Shown: positions 1 to 8,932 of the stretch, in pieces
Numbering within the stretch: the stretch's first letter is position 1
Layout: each line of letters starts with the position of its first letter
Source: Elusimicrobiota bacterium
GTDB lineage: Bacteria; Elusimicrobiota; Elusimicrobia; Elusimicrobiales; UBA9959
NCBI GenBank assembly: GCA_016209085.1
Contig: JACQWV010000019.1
Location: 1 to 45,816 of the forward strand
Direction of reading: 5' to 3'
Length of the DNA stretch: 45,816 nucleotides
Position numbers and translations under genes: made by a program
The notes under the pieces: model-generated
Database searches by the model: none
What the model saw: the letters and a program-made list of their open reading frames with translations, nothing else
Told to the model about the DNA's origin: nothing

Positions 1-111
1 CTTTCATTGAGAAATAGCCGTATAAAAAAATGCACCTGAGTTTTTCGGAATTCTAAATTTTAAATTATAAATTCTTAATTTAGGAATAATTCAAAATTCA
101 ACACTCAAAAC

Positions 112-1041
112 TCATAATTCCCGAATTCCAACTGAGGAATTTGGGCTAAGACTGCTTGCGGCGAAATATTTTCTGGCAAACCTCACGTCTTCAATTATCT
201 GTCTTTGCAAAAATTCTGTTCCGCTAAACTTTTTCTCGCCTCGTATTCTTTTTAAAAGTTCCACAGAAAGGGTTCTGCCGTATATCATTTTTGAAAAATC
301 CAGGATGTGCGTTTCAAGCAGAAGACGCTTGTTGAAAGGAGATATTGTCGGCCGTCTTCCGACATTTGCAACTCCGAAATAAGTTTCGTTTCCAAGCCCG
401 ACCTTTGCGGCAAAAACCCCGGGAGGCAGTATTTTAAGCGGGTCGGAATCCACGTTGGCGGTTGCAAATCCAAGTTTGCGCCCTATCCCGCTTCCTTTGA
501 TAACCCTGCCGCTGACGCAGTACGGCCTTGAAAGGCATTTGCCGGCGTTTTCAATCTCGCCCGACTTGAGAAAACCGCGTATCAGCGAGGAAGATATTTT
601 ACGGCCTTTGTGCCTTACAAACGACATTACCTTTAAATCAATGCCTCTGCCCATACACTGCTCCCTCAGAAACTCTATGTTCCCGCTCCGGTCTTTCCCG
701 AAGGCGAAGTCCCTGCCCACGCATATCCCCTGAACCCTGCGGCCGGCAAGCAGAATCTCGTCTAAAAAAATCTCAGGCGTCATGGATGCCAGTCCGCTGT
801 TGAAGGCGAGAGATTTCATTTCGCCTATCCTGAAATTTGCAAACAGCTCTTCTCTTTCCTGCGGCAGGGTAATCAGAGAATCGGAATATTCGCCTGAAAA
901 ATAAAATTTCGGGGGAATAGGGAAATATATTAAAACGCTTTTGAGTCCGCGTTTGAGGGATTGCGCAATGGTAGTCCTTATGATTTTCTGGTGGCCCAGA
1001 TGCACGCCGTCAAAGGTTCCTATGGTTAAATAAATGCCCAT
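112..1041 (-). CDS. ribF: Bifunctional riboflavin kinase/FAD synthetase
   Basis: ORF with TIGTFDGVHLGHQKI nucleotidyltransferase motif and C-terminal GSGIGRKLGFATANV flavokinase motif; next to truB. Confidence 0.95.
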   Translation of the reverse strand: MGIYLTIGTFDGVHLGHQKIIRTTIAQSLKRGLKSVLIYFPIPPKFYFSGEYSDSLITLPQEREELFANFRIGEMKSLAFNSGLASMTPEIFLDEILLAGRRVQGICVGRDFAFGKDRSGNIEFLREQCMGRGIDLKVMSFVRHKGRKISSSLIRGFLKSGEIENAGKCLSRPYCVSGRVIKGSGIGRKLGFATANVDSDPLKILPPGVFAAKVGLGNETYFGVANVGRRPTISPFNKRLLLETHILDFSKMIYGRTLSVELLKRIRGEKKFSGTEFLQRQIIEDVRFARKYFAASSLSPNSSVGIREL

Positions 1042-1742
1042 TATTCAATATCGTGGGGAATTTTAAATATTCCGGAAGAGACTTCTTCTCTGGACATGTT
1101 TTTGAGCTTTTCGGCTGATACAGCGTCTTCCACCTTCCATCTCCCTATTTTCGTCCTTCTGAGAGAGCAAAGACAAGCGCCGCAGCCGAGCATTCTGCCC
1201 ATTTCCCTGGCTATTGAACGGATATAAGTTCCTCCGGAACATTCTATCTTAAAATGAACGTCGGGAGATTTAAAAGAAAAATTTTTCCATTTAATGTCAA
1301 CTTCCCTGCGTATTACCGGAACGGTCTGATTTTTTCTCGCAAGCTTATAAAGCGGCCTGCCTTTGTATCTGACGGCTGAAAAGGGCGGGACCTGCTGGAT
1401 AGCCCTGCCGTCCAGAAAAGATACTATTTTTTTCACTTTTTCATAATTTAAATCGGCCAGCGGCATCTCTTTTAAGATTTTTCCTTCCATGTCCCATGTG
1501 TCCGTTTCAATGCCAAGACGTATCACCCCTTCGTAAGATTTTGACGAATGCTGGAGTTTTGCCTGCAATTTAACCGCGCCGCCCACAAGCATGACGAGAA
1601 GTCCCGTAGCCATGGGGTCCAGCGTGCCGGTATGGCCTATCCTTCTTATGTTTATTTTCCTTCGCAAAATGTCGACCGCGTCGTGAGAGGTTATTCCCGA
1701 AGGCTTGTCAAACAGAAAAATTCCTGAAATCAAATCACTCAT
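1041..1742 (-). CDS. truB: tRNA pseudouridine(55) synthase TruB
   Basis: GIFLFDKPSGITSHDAV and GHTGTLDPMATGLLV motifs; SGGTYIRSIAREMG. Confidence 0.95.
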   Translation of the reverse strand: MSDLISGIFLFDKPSGITSHDAVDILRRKINIRRIGHTGTLDPMATGLLVMLVGGAVKLQAKLQHSSKSYEGVIRLGIETDTWDMEGKILKEMPLADLNYEKVKKIVSFLDGRAIQQVPPFSAVRYKGRPLYKLARKNQTVPVIRREVDIKWKNFSFKSPDVHFKIECSGGTYIRSIAREMGRMLGCGACLCSLRRTKIGRWKVEDAVSAEKLKNMSREEVSSGIFKIPHDIE

Positions 1743-2716
1743 ACAATTTTCCTGATTTCCGGCAAAACTTTTTTGAAGGCTTCCTTTAGAGGAGGTTTGA
1801 ATTTACAACCGGCCGCGTTCTTATGTCCTCCGCCGCCGAATTTGGCCGCAACTGCGCTTACGTCAATCCTGCCTTTTGACCTGAACGTGACGCTCAGGCG
1901 TCCGCCTTCCTCCCTGAACAGAATTGCCGCTTTTACTCCGGGAATCATCATCCCGTAGTTTATTGCGTTTTCGCTGTGTTCAACCATGGCGTTCAATTCC
2001 GTAAAATCCCTCTGAGTCAGCGTCATCACGGCGGCTTTGCCGGAAAACATCATGGTCATGCTCTCAAGCGCCCTGCCGAGGATTTTCAGGCTTTCAAAAG
2101 ACCTGGTTGAGTAGAGAAAATCGTTAATCCTGGCAAATTTAAATCCGGTCTGCAGCAGTCTTGAGGCCGTCTCGTGGGTTTGGGGATTGGTAGCAGGATA
2201 ATGAAATCTTCCTGTGTCGGTTACAATCCCGACATAGAGATACGAGGCTTCAATCTTTGTAATGTTTACTTTCTGGCTGTAAAAGAATCTGTAAATTATT
2301 TCCGCTGTGGAAGAGGATGCAGTGTCTATTATATTGATGTCGCCGTAAAAATCGGCTGTTTTATGATGGTCTATGTTCACTATGAGCGAAGTAATCTTGT
2401 CAAGGCCGTTCAATATCCCCGCTCTCTTGAGATTGCTGCATTCAAGCAGTATCATCGCGTCAAAACGGGAACGGGGCGGTTTTGAAACATGTATGGACTT
2501 GATATGCGGCAGGAAAGCGAGGTTTTCAGGCACGGGATCTCCCGAAAACATATAAACTTTTTTTCCCATCCTTTTCAAAACGGAAGCTATGGCGAGCATG
2601 GATCCTATCGTATCCCCGTCGGGGCCGATATGTCCGGCGAGGAAAAACTTTTTATTCGTTTGTATCGCCTCTATGAATTTTTTAAGTTCCTCTTCAAGAA
2701 CCGGGGGTTTTTTCAT
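1739..2716 (-). CDS. nrnA: DHH/DHHA1 phosphoesterase (NrnA-like oligoribonuclease/pAp phosphatase)
   Basis: GHIGPDGDTIGSMLA, NIDHHKT, GGGGHKNAAGC motifs; position between rbfA and truB. Confidence 0.88.
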   Translation of the reverse strand: MKKPPVLEEELKKFIEAIQTNKKFFLAGHIGPDGDTIGSMLAIASVLKRMGKKVYMFSGDPVPENLAFLPHIKSIHVSKPPRSRFDAMILLECSNLKRAGILNGLDKITSLIVNIDHHKTADFYGDINIIDTASSSTAEIIYRFFYSQKVNITKIEASYLYVGIVTDTGRFHYPATNPQTHETASRLLQTGFKFARINDFLYSTRSFESLKILGRALESMTMMFSGKAAVMTLTQRDFTELNAMVEHSENAINYGMMIPGVKAAILFREEGGRLSVTFRSKGRIDVSAVAAKFGGGGHKNAAGCKFKPPLKEAFKKVLPEIRKIV

Positions 2717-3059
2717 GATTTTCCGCGCGAATGTCGTTCAGAATCCGCTCTATTCTGGAAGCTTTTTCCGGGGTATTGTCAAATTTAAAAGATATCTCGG
2801 GTATGATTTTAAGCCGGAGTCTTTTTTTACAAAACTGCCTTATAAATCCCGTTGACTCCGTGAGTATCCGTTCGCTTCTGCGTTTTTCGTCGTCAGTCCC
2901 GAATACGGAAAAAAACACGCTGAGTTTCCTTCCGTCTCCTGAAAGCTCAACGTCCGTGAGAGTAAGTATGCCGTTCGTGTTAAGGCCATGAATGTCTCTT
3001 ATGGCAAGGCTTACTTCATGATAAAAAAGCTCTTTTAATCTTTCCTGTCGCCTGCGCAT
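2694..3059 (-). CDS. rbfA: Ribosome-binding factor A
   Basis: RRQERLKELFYHEVSLAI start and operon context between infB and nrnA. Confidence 0.88.
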   Translation of the reverse strand: MRRRQERLKELFYHEVSLAIRDIHGLNTNGILTLTDVELSGDGRKLSVFFSVFGTDDEKRRSERILTESTGFIRQFCKKRLRLKIIPEISFKFDNTPEKASRIERILNDIRAENHEKTPGS

Positions 3060-3064
3060 AAATT

Positions 3065-5221
3065 TTATTGTATTCTTCTTGTTTTTTCTTCACGGGTCAA
3101 CGACTCTATGACGTCTCCGACAGCCGTATCCCTGAAGCCGTCTATCATAATGCCGCATTCAAAGCCTTTCTCAACTTCCTTGACGTCTTCCTTGAAATGC
3201 TTCAGGCTGGAGAGCTTTCCCTTGAAAACGATTTCCTTTCCTCTCAAGACTCTCACAGACTGGGTCCTTGCTATTTTGCCTTCCCTGACGAGACAGCCGG
3301 CCACCTTGCCCGAACTTAATTCAAATATCTGCCTCACTTCGGCTTTTCCCGCCACGGTTTCAACGATTTCAGGCTCAAGCAATCCGCTCATAGCTGCTTT
3401 GACGTCTTCAAGAATATCGTATATTATCCTGTACGTGCGGATTTCAATTCCTTCTATCTTTGCATAATTAAGGACATCGGAGTCGGAAGCGACGTTAAAA
3501 CCGAAGATTATGGCGTCGGAGGCTCTCGCCAGAAGAATGTCCGATTCGTTGATGTTTCCCACTCCCGCATGAAGTATGTGTATCGCCACTTCCGGAGCGC
3601 TCAGTTTTTCAAGCGAATCTTTTATGGCCTGGAGAGAGCCGGCCACGTCGGTCTTCAAAACTATGTTAAGCGTCTTGAGCAGCTTCTGTTCCACCTGCGA
3701 ACGCAGGGACAGAAGACTGACGTGCTTTTGATGTATAAAAGAGTCTTCTCTTTTGAATTGGTTTCTCTTTTCGGATATCCGCCGCGCTTCTTTTTCCGAT
3801 TCAACAACCCTCAGCATGTCTCCCGCCTGCGGCAGAACCCCGGTCAATCCCAGCATTTCCGCCGGATACCCGGGTTTTACCGACTGGATTCTCTCGCCGC
3901 TATCGGTTATCAACGCCCTTACTTTGCCGGAAGCCATACCCGCCACAAAAGGATCGCCGACGCTCAGAGTGCCTGAAGTGACGATTATGGTAACCTCGTT
4001 TCCCCGTTTCATGTCAAGCCTGGCCTCAATGACTATCCCCTGAGCCTGTTTGTCCGGATTGGCTTTGATATCCATAATTTCAGCCTGAAGCATCATCATG
4101 CCCAGAAGCTTGTCTATGTTTATTTTCTTTTTGGCTGATATTTCAACCATTATGGTCTTTCCGCCCCACTCCTCGGGAACAAGACCGTGATTTGAAAGAC
4201 TCTGTTTTATGTTCTGGATATTGGCGGCGGGAAGATCTATTTTATTTATGGCGACTATTATCGGGACATCGGCCGCCCTGGCATGGTTTATGGCCTCAAG
4301 CGTCTGCGGCATGACCCCGTCAACGGCTGAAACCACCAGAATAACCATATCGGTGATTTTTACGCCGTGCGCCCTCATGGCGGTAAAAGCCTCATGGCCC
4401 GGAGTGTCAAGAACCGTTATTATGCCTTTGCCGGTTTTGACGGTATACGCTCCTATGTGCTGCGTAATCTGACCCGCCTCGGTGGCAACGACATTTGATT
4501 CCCTTAAAGCGTCAAGAAGAGTGGTTTTTCCATGGTCCACATGCCCCATAATCGTAATCACAGGCGGTCTCGGTTTCAGATTCTCCGGTTTTTCGGCTTT
4601 TATTTCTTCTACGGCTGCTTCTTCGTCGCCGTAAATGGGAATGATTTCAAGATCATAGCCGTATTCGGAAGCGGCAAGAACCGCCACGTCAGGATCCAGT
4701 CTCTGATTTATGGTTGCAAAAACTCCGAGCCCCATAAGCTTTTTTATAAAATCAACCGGCTTTATGCCCATTTTCTCGGCAAGTTCTCTCAGGATTGCCT
4801 GTGTTGAAACCTTCAATTTTATAAGCGCCGGTTTTTCAGGTTCGGACGGGGGGGGCTTCGGAACTTCTTTTTTCTCAGTTTCAGGCCTGGCAGGCAAAGA
4901 CGGAGCAGCCGGCGCAATCGCCGGAACCGGCGTATCCATCAGAACGGATTTCGTTCCTGCAGCCGGCGCAGGCGTCTTTTTCTCCTGTAAAACCTTCTTT
5001 TCAATCTTGACTCTGGGAGACCGGGGAGCGGGTCCGGCGACAACTTTAGGTTTTTTTTCTTTTATACGCGATTCCTGTTCGGATTTGCTCTTTTGCGCAG
5101 GAGCGGACTTTGCCGTTCTTGTCTTTTTGGCGGGTTTATTTTCTTCGCCGGCAGTTTTGGCCGCAGGAACCCGTTTTTTGGATTTTTTCTCTTCAGCTGT
5201 TTTTGTTTTTTTTGCTTTCAT
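3065..5221 (-). CDS. infB: Translation initiation factor IF-2
   Basis: [38 protein letters not shown]-like, NKIDLP; Lys/Ala/Pro-rich N-terminus. Confidence 0.98.
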   Translation of the reverse strand: MKAKKTKTAEEKKSKKRVPAAKTAGEENKPAKKTRTAKSAPAQKSKSEQESRIKEKKPKVVAGPAPRSPRVKIEKKVLQEKKTPAPAAGTKSVLMDTPVPAIAPAAPSLPARPETEKKEVPKPPPSEPEKPALIKLKVSTQAILRELAEKMGIKPVDFIKKLMGLGVFATINQRLDPDVAVLAASEYGYDLEIIPIYGDEEAAVEEIKAEKPENLKPRPPVITIMGHVDHGKTTLLDALRESNVVATEAGQITQHIGAYTVKTGKGIITVLDTPGHEAFTAMRAHGVKITDMVILVVSAVDGVMPQTLEAINHARAADVPIIVAINKIDLPAANIQNIKQSLSNHGLVPEEWGGKTIMVEISAKKKINIDKLLGMMMLQAEIMDIKANPDKQAQGIVIEARLDMKRGNEVTIIVTSGTLSVGDPFVAGMASGKVRALITDSGERIQSVKPGYPAEMLGLTGVLPQAGDMLRVVESEKEARRISEKRNQFKREDSFIHQKHVSLLSLRSQVEQKLLKTLNIVLKTDVAGSLQAIKDSLEKLSAPEVAIHILHAGVGNINESDILLARASDAIIFGFNVASDSDVLNYAKIEGIEIRTYRIIYDILEDVKAAMSGLLEPEIVETVAGKAEVRQIFELSSGKVAGCLVREGKIARTQSVRVLRGKEIVFKGKLSSLKHFKEDVKEVEKGFECGIMIDGFRDTAVGDVIESLTREEKTRRIQ

Positions 5222-5242
5222 TTCTTTGCTCCTCTGTCCCGA

Positions 5243-6538
5243 CTAATTTTCTGAAACCTGTGATTTATCTTTCAAATATTTTTTCACGCCGGCAACGATT
5301 TTTTGCGCGGTTTTTAAACCTATGCCCTGAAAAGAAGACAAATCTTCCTCCGTCAAAGTTGAAAGCTTCTTTACATCCGTAATGCCCATATTGACAAGGG
5401 TCTCGGCAAGCTTGGGGCCTATGCCTTCAATTTTGAGCAAATCCTGTATCGCCGTATCCATGTTTTTCTTTTTCTCTTCTACTTTCTGGGCTTCTGATTT
5501 GACATCAACCGTCCAGCCCGTGATCCTCGCCACGAGATTGATGTTCTGTCCATCCCTTCCTATCGCGATGGCAAGCTGGTCGTCGGGCAGGATCGCCAGC
5601 GCTTTTTTGTTTTCCTTGTCCAGAATTTTGATAGAGTCCACCTTGGCGGGCGAAAAAGCCTTTGCGAGAAGGACCTCCGGTTCGTCGGACCACGGAATTA
5701 AATCAATTTTTTCCCCGTGCAATTCATTCATTATCACGCGGATTCTTGACCCTCTGATTCCGACGCAGGCGCCGACAGGATCAACCTGGGGAGAACTGCT
5801 TTTGACCAGCGCTTTCGCCCTGATGCCGGGCTCGCGCACGATTGAAACTATCTCTATGATTTTTTCGGATATTTCCGGGACTTCAGCCTCAAAAAGGGCT
5901 TTCATGAAATTCCCGGACGTGCGGGAGAGAATCACCTGCAGTCCCCTGCTCCCTTTCTCAACGGCATGAATAATCGCCCTTATCCTTTGATTTACGGCAT
6001 AATGCTCTCTCCTGATCTGTTCGGAATACGGCAGGACGGCCTCTATCTTGCCCAGGTCCACGAAAATATCCCTGCCGGTAATATGATGAACTATGCCGGT
6101 CACAAGTTCGCCTTCCCTTGGTTTGAACTCTTCAAAAAGCTTCAGTTTTTCTATTTCCTTTATTCTGTGAATCAGAACCTGCTTTGCGGTTTGCGCCGCT
6201 ATTCTTGAAAAGTCCTTTATGTCAACCGGGATGTTCACCACATCGCCGGCTTTGACGGAAGGGTCCATTTTTAAAGCGTCCGTCAGAGAAATCTCAAGTT
6301 CAGGGGTGAAAACCTCGTCCACCACGTTTTTGACCATAAAACCCTTCATCTCGCCCGTATCAGGGTCTATCACGGCGGTTATCTGCGCAAGTTTCCCGAA
6401 ATATTTTCTCAAGGCGGAAACAAGGCCGTCGGTGATTGTCTTAAGCGTTTCGTCTTTTTTTATGTTCTTTTCCCGCTCAAGTTGTTCAAGAGCCAGAATT
6501 AACTCGCTTTTTCCTTTAATATTTTTTTCTTTATCCAT
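5243..6538 (-). CDS. nusA: Transcription termination/antitermination protein NusA
   Basis: S1/KH domain motifs (VDPVGACVGIRGSRI, AIGRDGQNINLVARITGW) and C-terminal HhH repeat. Confidence 0.97.
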   Translation of the reverse strand: MDKEKNIKGKSELILALEQLEREKNIKKDETLKTITDGLVSALRKYFGKLAQITAVIDPDTGEMKGFMVKNVVDEVFTPELEISLTDALKMDPSVKAGDVVNIPVDIKDFSRIAAQTAKQVLIHRIKEIEKLKLFEEFKPREGELVTGIVHHITGRDIFVDLGKIEAVLPYSEQIRREHYAVNQRIRAIIHAVEKGSRGLQVILSRTSGNFMKALFEAEVPEISEKIIEIVSIVREPGIRAKALVKSSSPQVDPVGACVGIRGSRIRVIMNELHGEKIDLIPWSDEPEVLLAKAFSPAKVDSIKILDKENKKALAILPDDQLAIAIGRDGQNINLVARITGWTVDVKSEAQKVEEKKKNMDTAIQDLLKIEGIGPKLAETLVNMGITDVKKLSTLTEEDLSSFQGIGLKTAQKIVAGVKKYLKDKSQVSEN

Positions 6539-6563
6539 AAAACGAACCCCTCATTAGCGTTTA

Positions 6564-6686
6564 CCCCGTTAGAGATAGGTCACGCTTGCGTGACCGACGA
6601 CTACCCAGTTTTTCAGTTTAAACTTTCTACAAGTATTGGTTTTCAGCATCTTGAATTTAAACTCTACTTGTGTATCTCTAACGGGG
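6564..6686. mobile_element. MITE-like element, about 123 bp, 14-bp perfect TIRs, TTTA target duplication
   Basis: Left TIR CCCCGTTAGAGATA (6564-6577), right TIR TATCTCTAACGGGG (6673-6686); direct TTTA at 6560-6563 and 6687-6690; internal perfect hairpin GGTCACGCttGCGTGACC (6578-6595). Confidence 0.75.
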
Positions 6687-7154
6687 TTTAAAAAGGTCTT
6701 CATGGCTTGGATTCAGCCTTATTTCTTCAATTTCTTCAAGCCTGAAATTCAGTTTATTCGCGCCGTCCGATAAAAGAATATTCCCGTTCTCACATCCGCC
6801 GAGTTCGGCATAATAAACCCTGGCGCCTTCAACAGGTTTTTTAAGTCTGACTTTGACTTTGCTGCCCTTAAATCTCTCAAAATCGCTTTCTTTCCTCAAT
6901 ATTCTGTCAATTCCGGGGGATGAAACCTCAAGAATAAAAGAATCTGAAACCTCGGACATGTCCAGAAAGGCGCCTATTGTTTCGCTCATTTTTTCGCAGT
7001 CGTCCAGACTTATCCCGCCGTCAGGCCTGTCAATAAAAAACTGTATAAAAACCTTGTTTTTGTGCCTGCCGATTTTTAAATCCACCAGTTCAAACCCGTC
7101 CCCGGCAAGAATCGGTTCAACCTCTTTTTCCAGTTTTTCTTTATCCAAGTCCAT
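6678..7154 (-). CDS. rimP: Ribosome maturation factor RimP
   Basis: DUF150-type sequence (GFELVDLKIGR..., FILEVSSPGIDRIL); immediately upstream of nusA. Confidence 0.92.
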   Translation of the reverse strand: MDLDKEKLEKEVEPILAGDGFELVDLKIGRHKNKVFIQFFIDRPDGGISLDDCEKMSETIGAFLDMSEVSDSFILEVSSPGIDRILRKESDFERFKGSKVKVRLKKPVEGARVYYAELGGCENGNILLSDGANKLNFRLEEIEEIRLNPSHEDLFKPR

Positions 7155-7158
7155 AGAG

Positions 7159-7189
7159 AAAAAAAGCGGCTTTACCTAAAAGCCACTTT
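7159..7189 (-). terminator. Intrinsic terminator-like hairpin in the rimP leader (attenuator candidate)
   Basis: Minus-strand RNA AAGUGGCUUU-UAGGU-AAAGCCGCUU followed by a U-run, ending a few nt before the rimP ATG; arms 7164-7173/7179-7188. Confidence 0.6.
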
Positions 7190-7197
7190 GTAAACAT

Positions 7198-7226
7198 ATA
7201 ATACCATTTTTTACGGTTATGCACAA
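7198..7226 (-). promoter_or_regulatory. Sigma70-like promoter for the rimP-nusA-infB operon
   Basis: Minus strand TTGTGC (7221-7226), 17-nt spacer, TATTAT (7198-7203). Confidence 0.55.
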
Positions 7227-7245
7227 GGAGAATTGAAGGCTGTAA

Positions 7246-7542
7246 ATTTTATATACTGAGCTTCGCAGAAGCAGAACCGACCTAGGCAAATCGCAGAGCT
7301 TTTTGCTCAATAACAGCGGATTTGAATACACGGCTGATTTTGCAAAATCCGGCTTCAAGCCCGTCAGGCATTTTTTTATCGCAACGAAAAAATTTCATCT
7401 CAGGCAGAATTCAATGACGATGTTCACTATCGGGATAGGATTTTTATGGACTTCCGCGGATAAATATTCCGGGAAGCTCAGGGCGGAAGAATACCTCCAG
7501 GAGGAATTTCAGTTCCTCATCAGGCCTAACATAGAATTTTAA
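7246..7542 (+). pseudogene. Possible 3' remnant of an outer-membrane beta-barrel protein gene
   Basis: Open + frame without a convincing start; C-terminus ...TMFTIGIGFLWTSADKYSGKLRAEEYLQEEFQFLIRPNIEF with alternating hydrophobics and terminal Phe. Confidence 0.3.
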
Positions 7543-8932
7543 CCAGACTTTCAAAGGCTTTGACAAAAGGCTCTGAAGGAGCGCTTACCACACCGGCGCC
7601 CACCTGGCCTATACCGGGTTTTTTGTGCGCTACCCCCGTGTCTATGAAAGGAAGAATTCCTTTTTCAACGACTTTAATCAGGTCTATTCCTGCTGGAACG
7701 CCCCTGAAATCCAGAGACGGAATCTGATACGCGTTATTCTCCCCGGCTGTTATCTCATACATCTTCAGGGTGTATTCCAGGGCATCCGAAGCTTTTCCGC
7801 CCACAAACTGCACGATTGCCGGCGATGAAGCTATGGCAAAACCTCCAAGGCCGTTTGTCTCGGTTATGGCGCTGTCTCCGATATCCGGGTTTGCGTCTTC
7901 TTTTGAAAAACCCGCAAAGAACAGGGCGTCAGGGACAGGAGCGGGCCCTGTAAACCATTTACTGCCCGTTCCTGAAACCTTTATGCCGAATTCGGTCCCA
8001 TTTCTGGCCATCACGGTCACAATGCTTGAATTCTTTATGTTCCCGACAGGTTCAAGCGAGGCCTTTGAAAGGGCCATTGAAAGATTAAGGAAAAAATGGT
8101 CGTTTTTGTTTATGAACTCAAGAACGGAAGCCGCAGTCCCGCTATCCTGCGCGGTTCTGACGATTGCAGGGGCCACAGCCCTGTAAAAAAGAGAGGTAGC
8201 GGCCCTGTTCCTGTTGTGGACTTCATCGCCCATGTGAAGCGCCTGGGCTATAATGGATTTAAGGTCAATGCCGCCTGAAAATTCTATCGCTTTTCTTAAA
8301 ACAGGATAAAGAACATTCTCCATCCATTTCAGGCGCTCTATGACTTCCCCTGAAAATGCTCCGTATCTCAAAACCTTGCCGAGCCCTTCATTCTGGGTGG
8401 CATAGACAAAATTCCCGGATGTTTCGTTTTTAACGATAAAAACAGGCATTGAGGCTGAAATTATGCCTGCCATCGGCCCTACTGCGTTGTGTTCGTGGCA
8501 GGGGGCAAATTCTATTTTCCCGGAACAGGCAAGTCCGGAAGCCTCTTTTTCGTTTCTCGCAAAACCCTCTAAAATCAAAGCGCCGATAACCGCGCCCCTC
8601 ATGGGCCCGCACATTTTATCCCAGACAACAGGCGGACCCGCGTGCAGGATGAGGTTCTTTTTCATTCCCGGAATGACATTTATAGCCTTGTCCATATCTG
8701 TCAAAACCGGTCTGGCTTTCATTATGATATCCAAAGCTTTTTTATTTGCTTTTTCCGTTTTTGAAACCATTTCGCGTATTTTAAGCAGAAATTGCGGCTT
8801 AACATGCAAAGGAGGCCTGAATTTCACATGCGCGGATTTTACGTCGTTTTTTTTAAGGGTCTCTCTGAACGATTCAAGACCGATGTTAATGACTTTTAAT
8901 TCCTCGGAGAATAATTTCATAGTCTCGTGCAC
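7526..8932 (-). CDS. DUF1116 (YlbE/AllG-like) protein
   Basis: GPPVVWDKMCGPMRGAVIGALILEGFA and EFAPCHEHNAVGPMAG signatures; adjacent to FdrA homolog. Confidence 0.88.
   Translation of the reverse strand: MHETMKLFSEELKVINIGLESFRETLKKNDVKSAHVKFRPPLHVKPQFLLKIREMVSKTEKANKKALDIIMKARPVLTDMDKAINVIPGMKKNLILHAGPPVVWDKMCGPMRGAVIGALILEGFARNEKEASGLACSGKIEFAPCHEHNAVGPMAGIISASMPVFIVKNETSGNFVYATQNEGLGKVLRYGAFSGEVIERLKWMENVLYPVLRKAIEFSGGIDLKSIIAQALHMGDEVHNRNRAATSLFYRAVAPAIVRTAQDSGTAASVLEFINKNDHFFLNLSMALSKASLEPVGNIKNSSIVTVMARNGTEFGIKVSGTGSKWFTGPAPVPDALFFAGFSKEDANPDIGDSAITETNGLGGFAIASSPAIVQFVGGKASDALEYTLKMYEITAGENNAYQIPSLDFRGVPAGIDLIKVVEKGILPFIDTGVAHKKPGIGQVGAGVVSAPSEPFVKAFESLVKILC

Noticed and set aside
3068-5382. 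Plus-strand ORFs up to 178 aa antisense to infB (e.g. 4710-5246, 3569-3976)
   Set aside because: Opposite-strand reading of a well-supported infB gene; compositionally biased shadow ORFs with no family resemblance.
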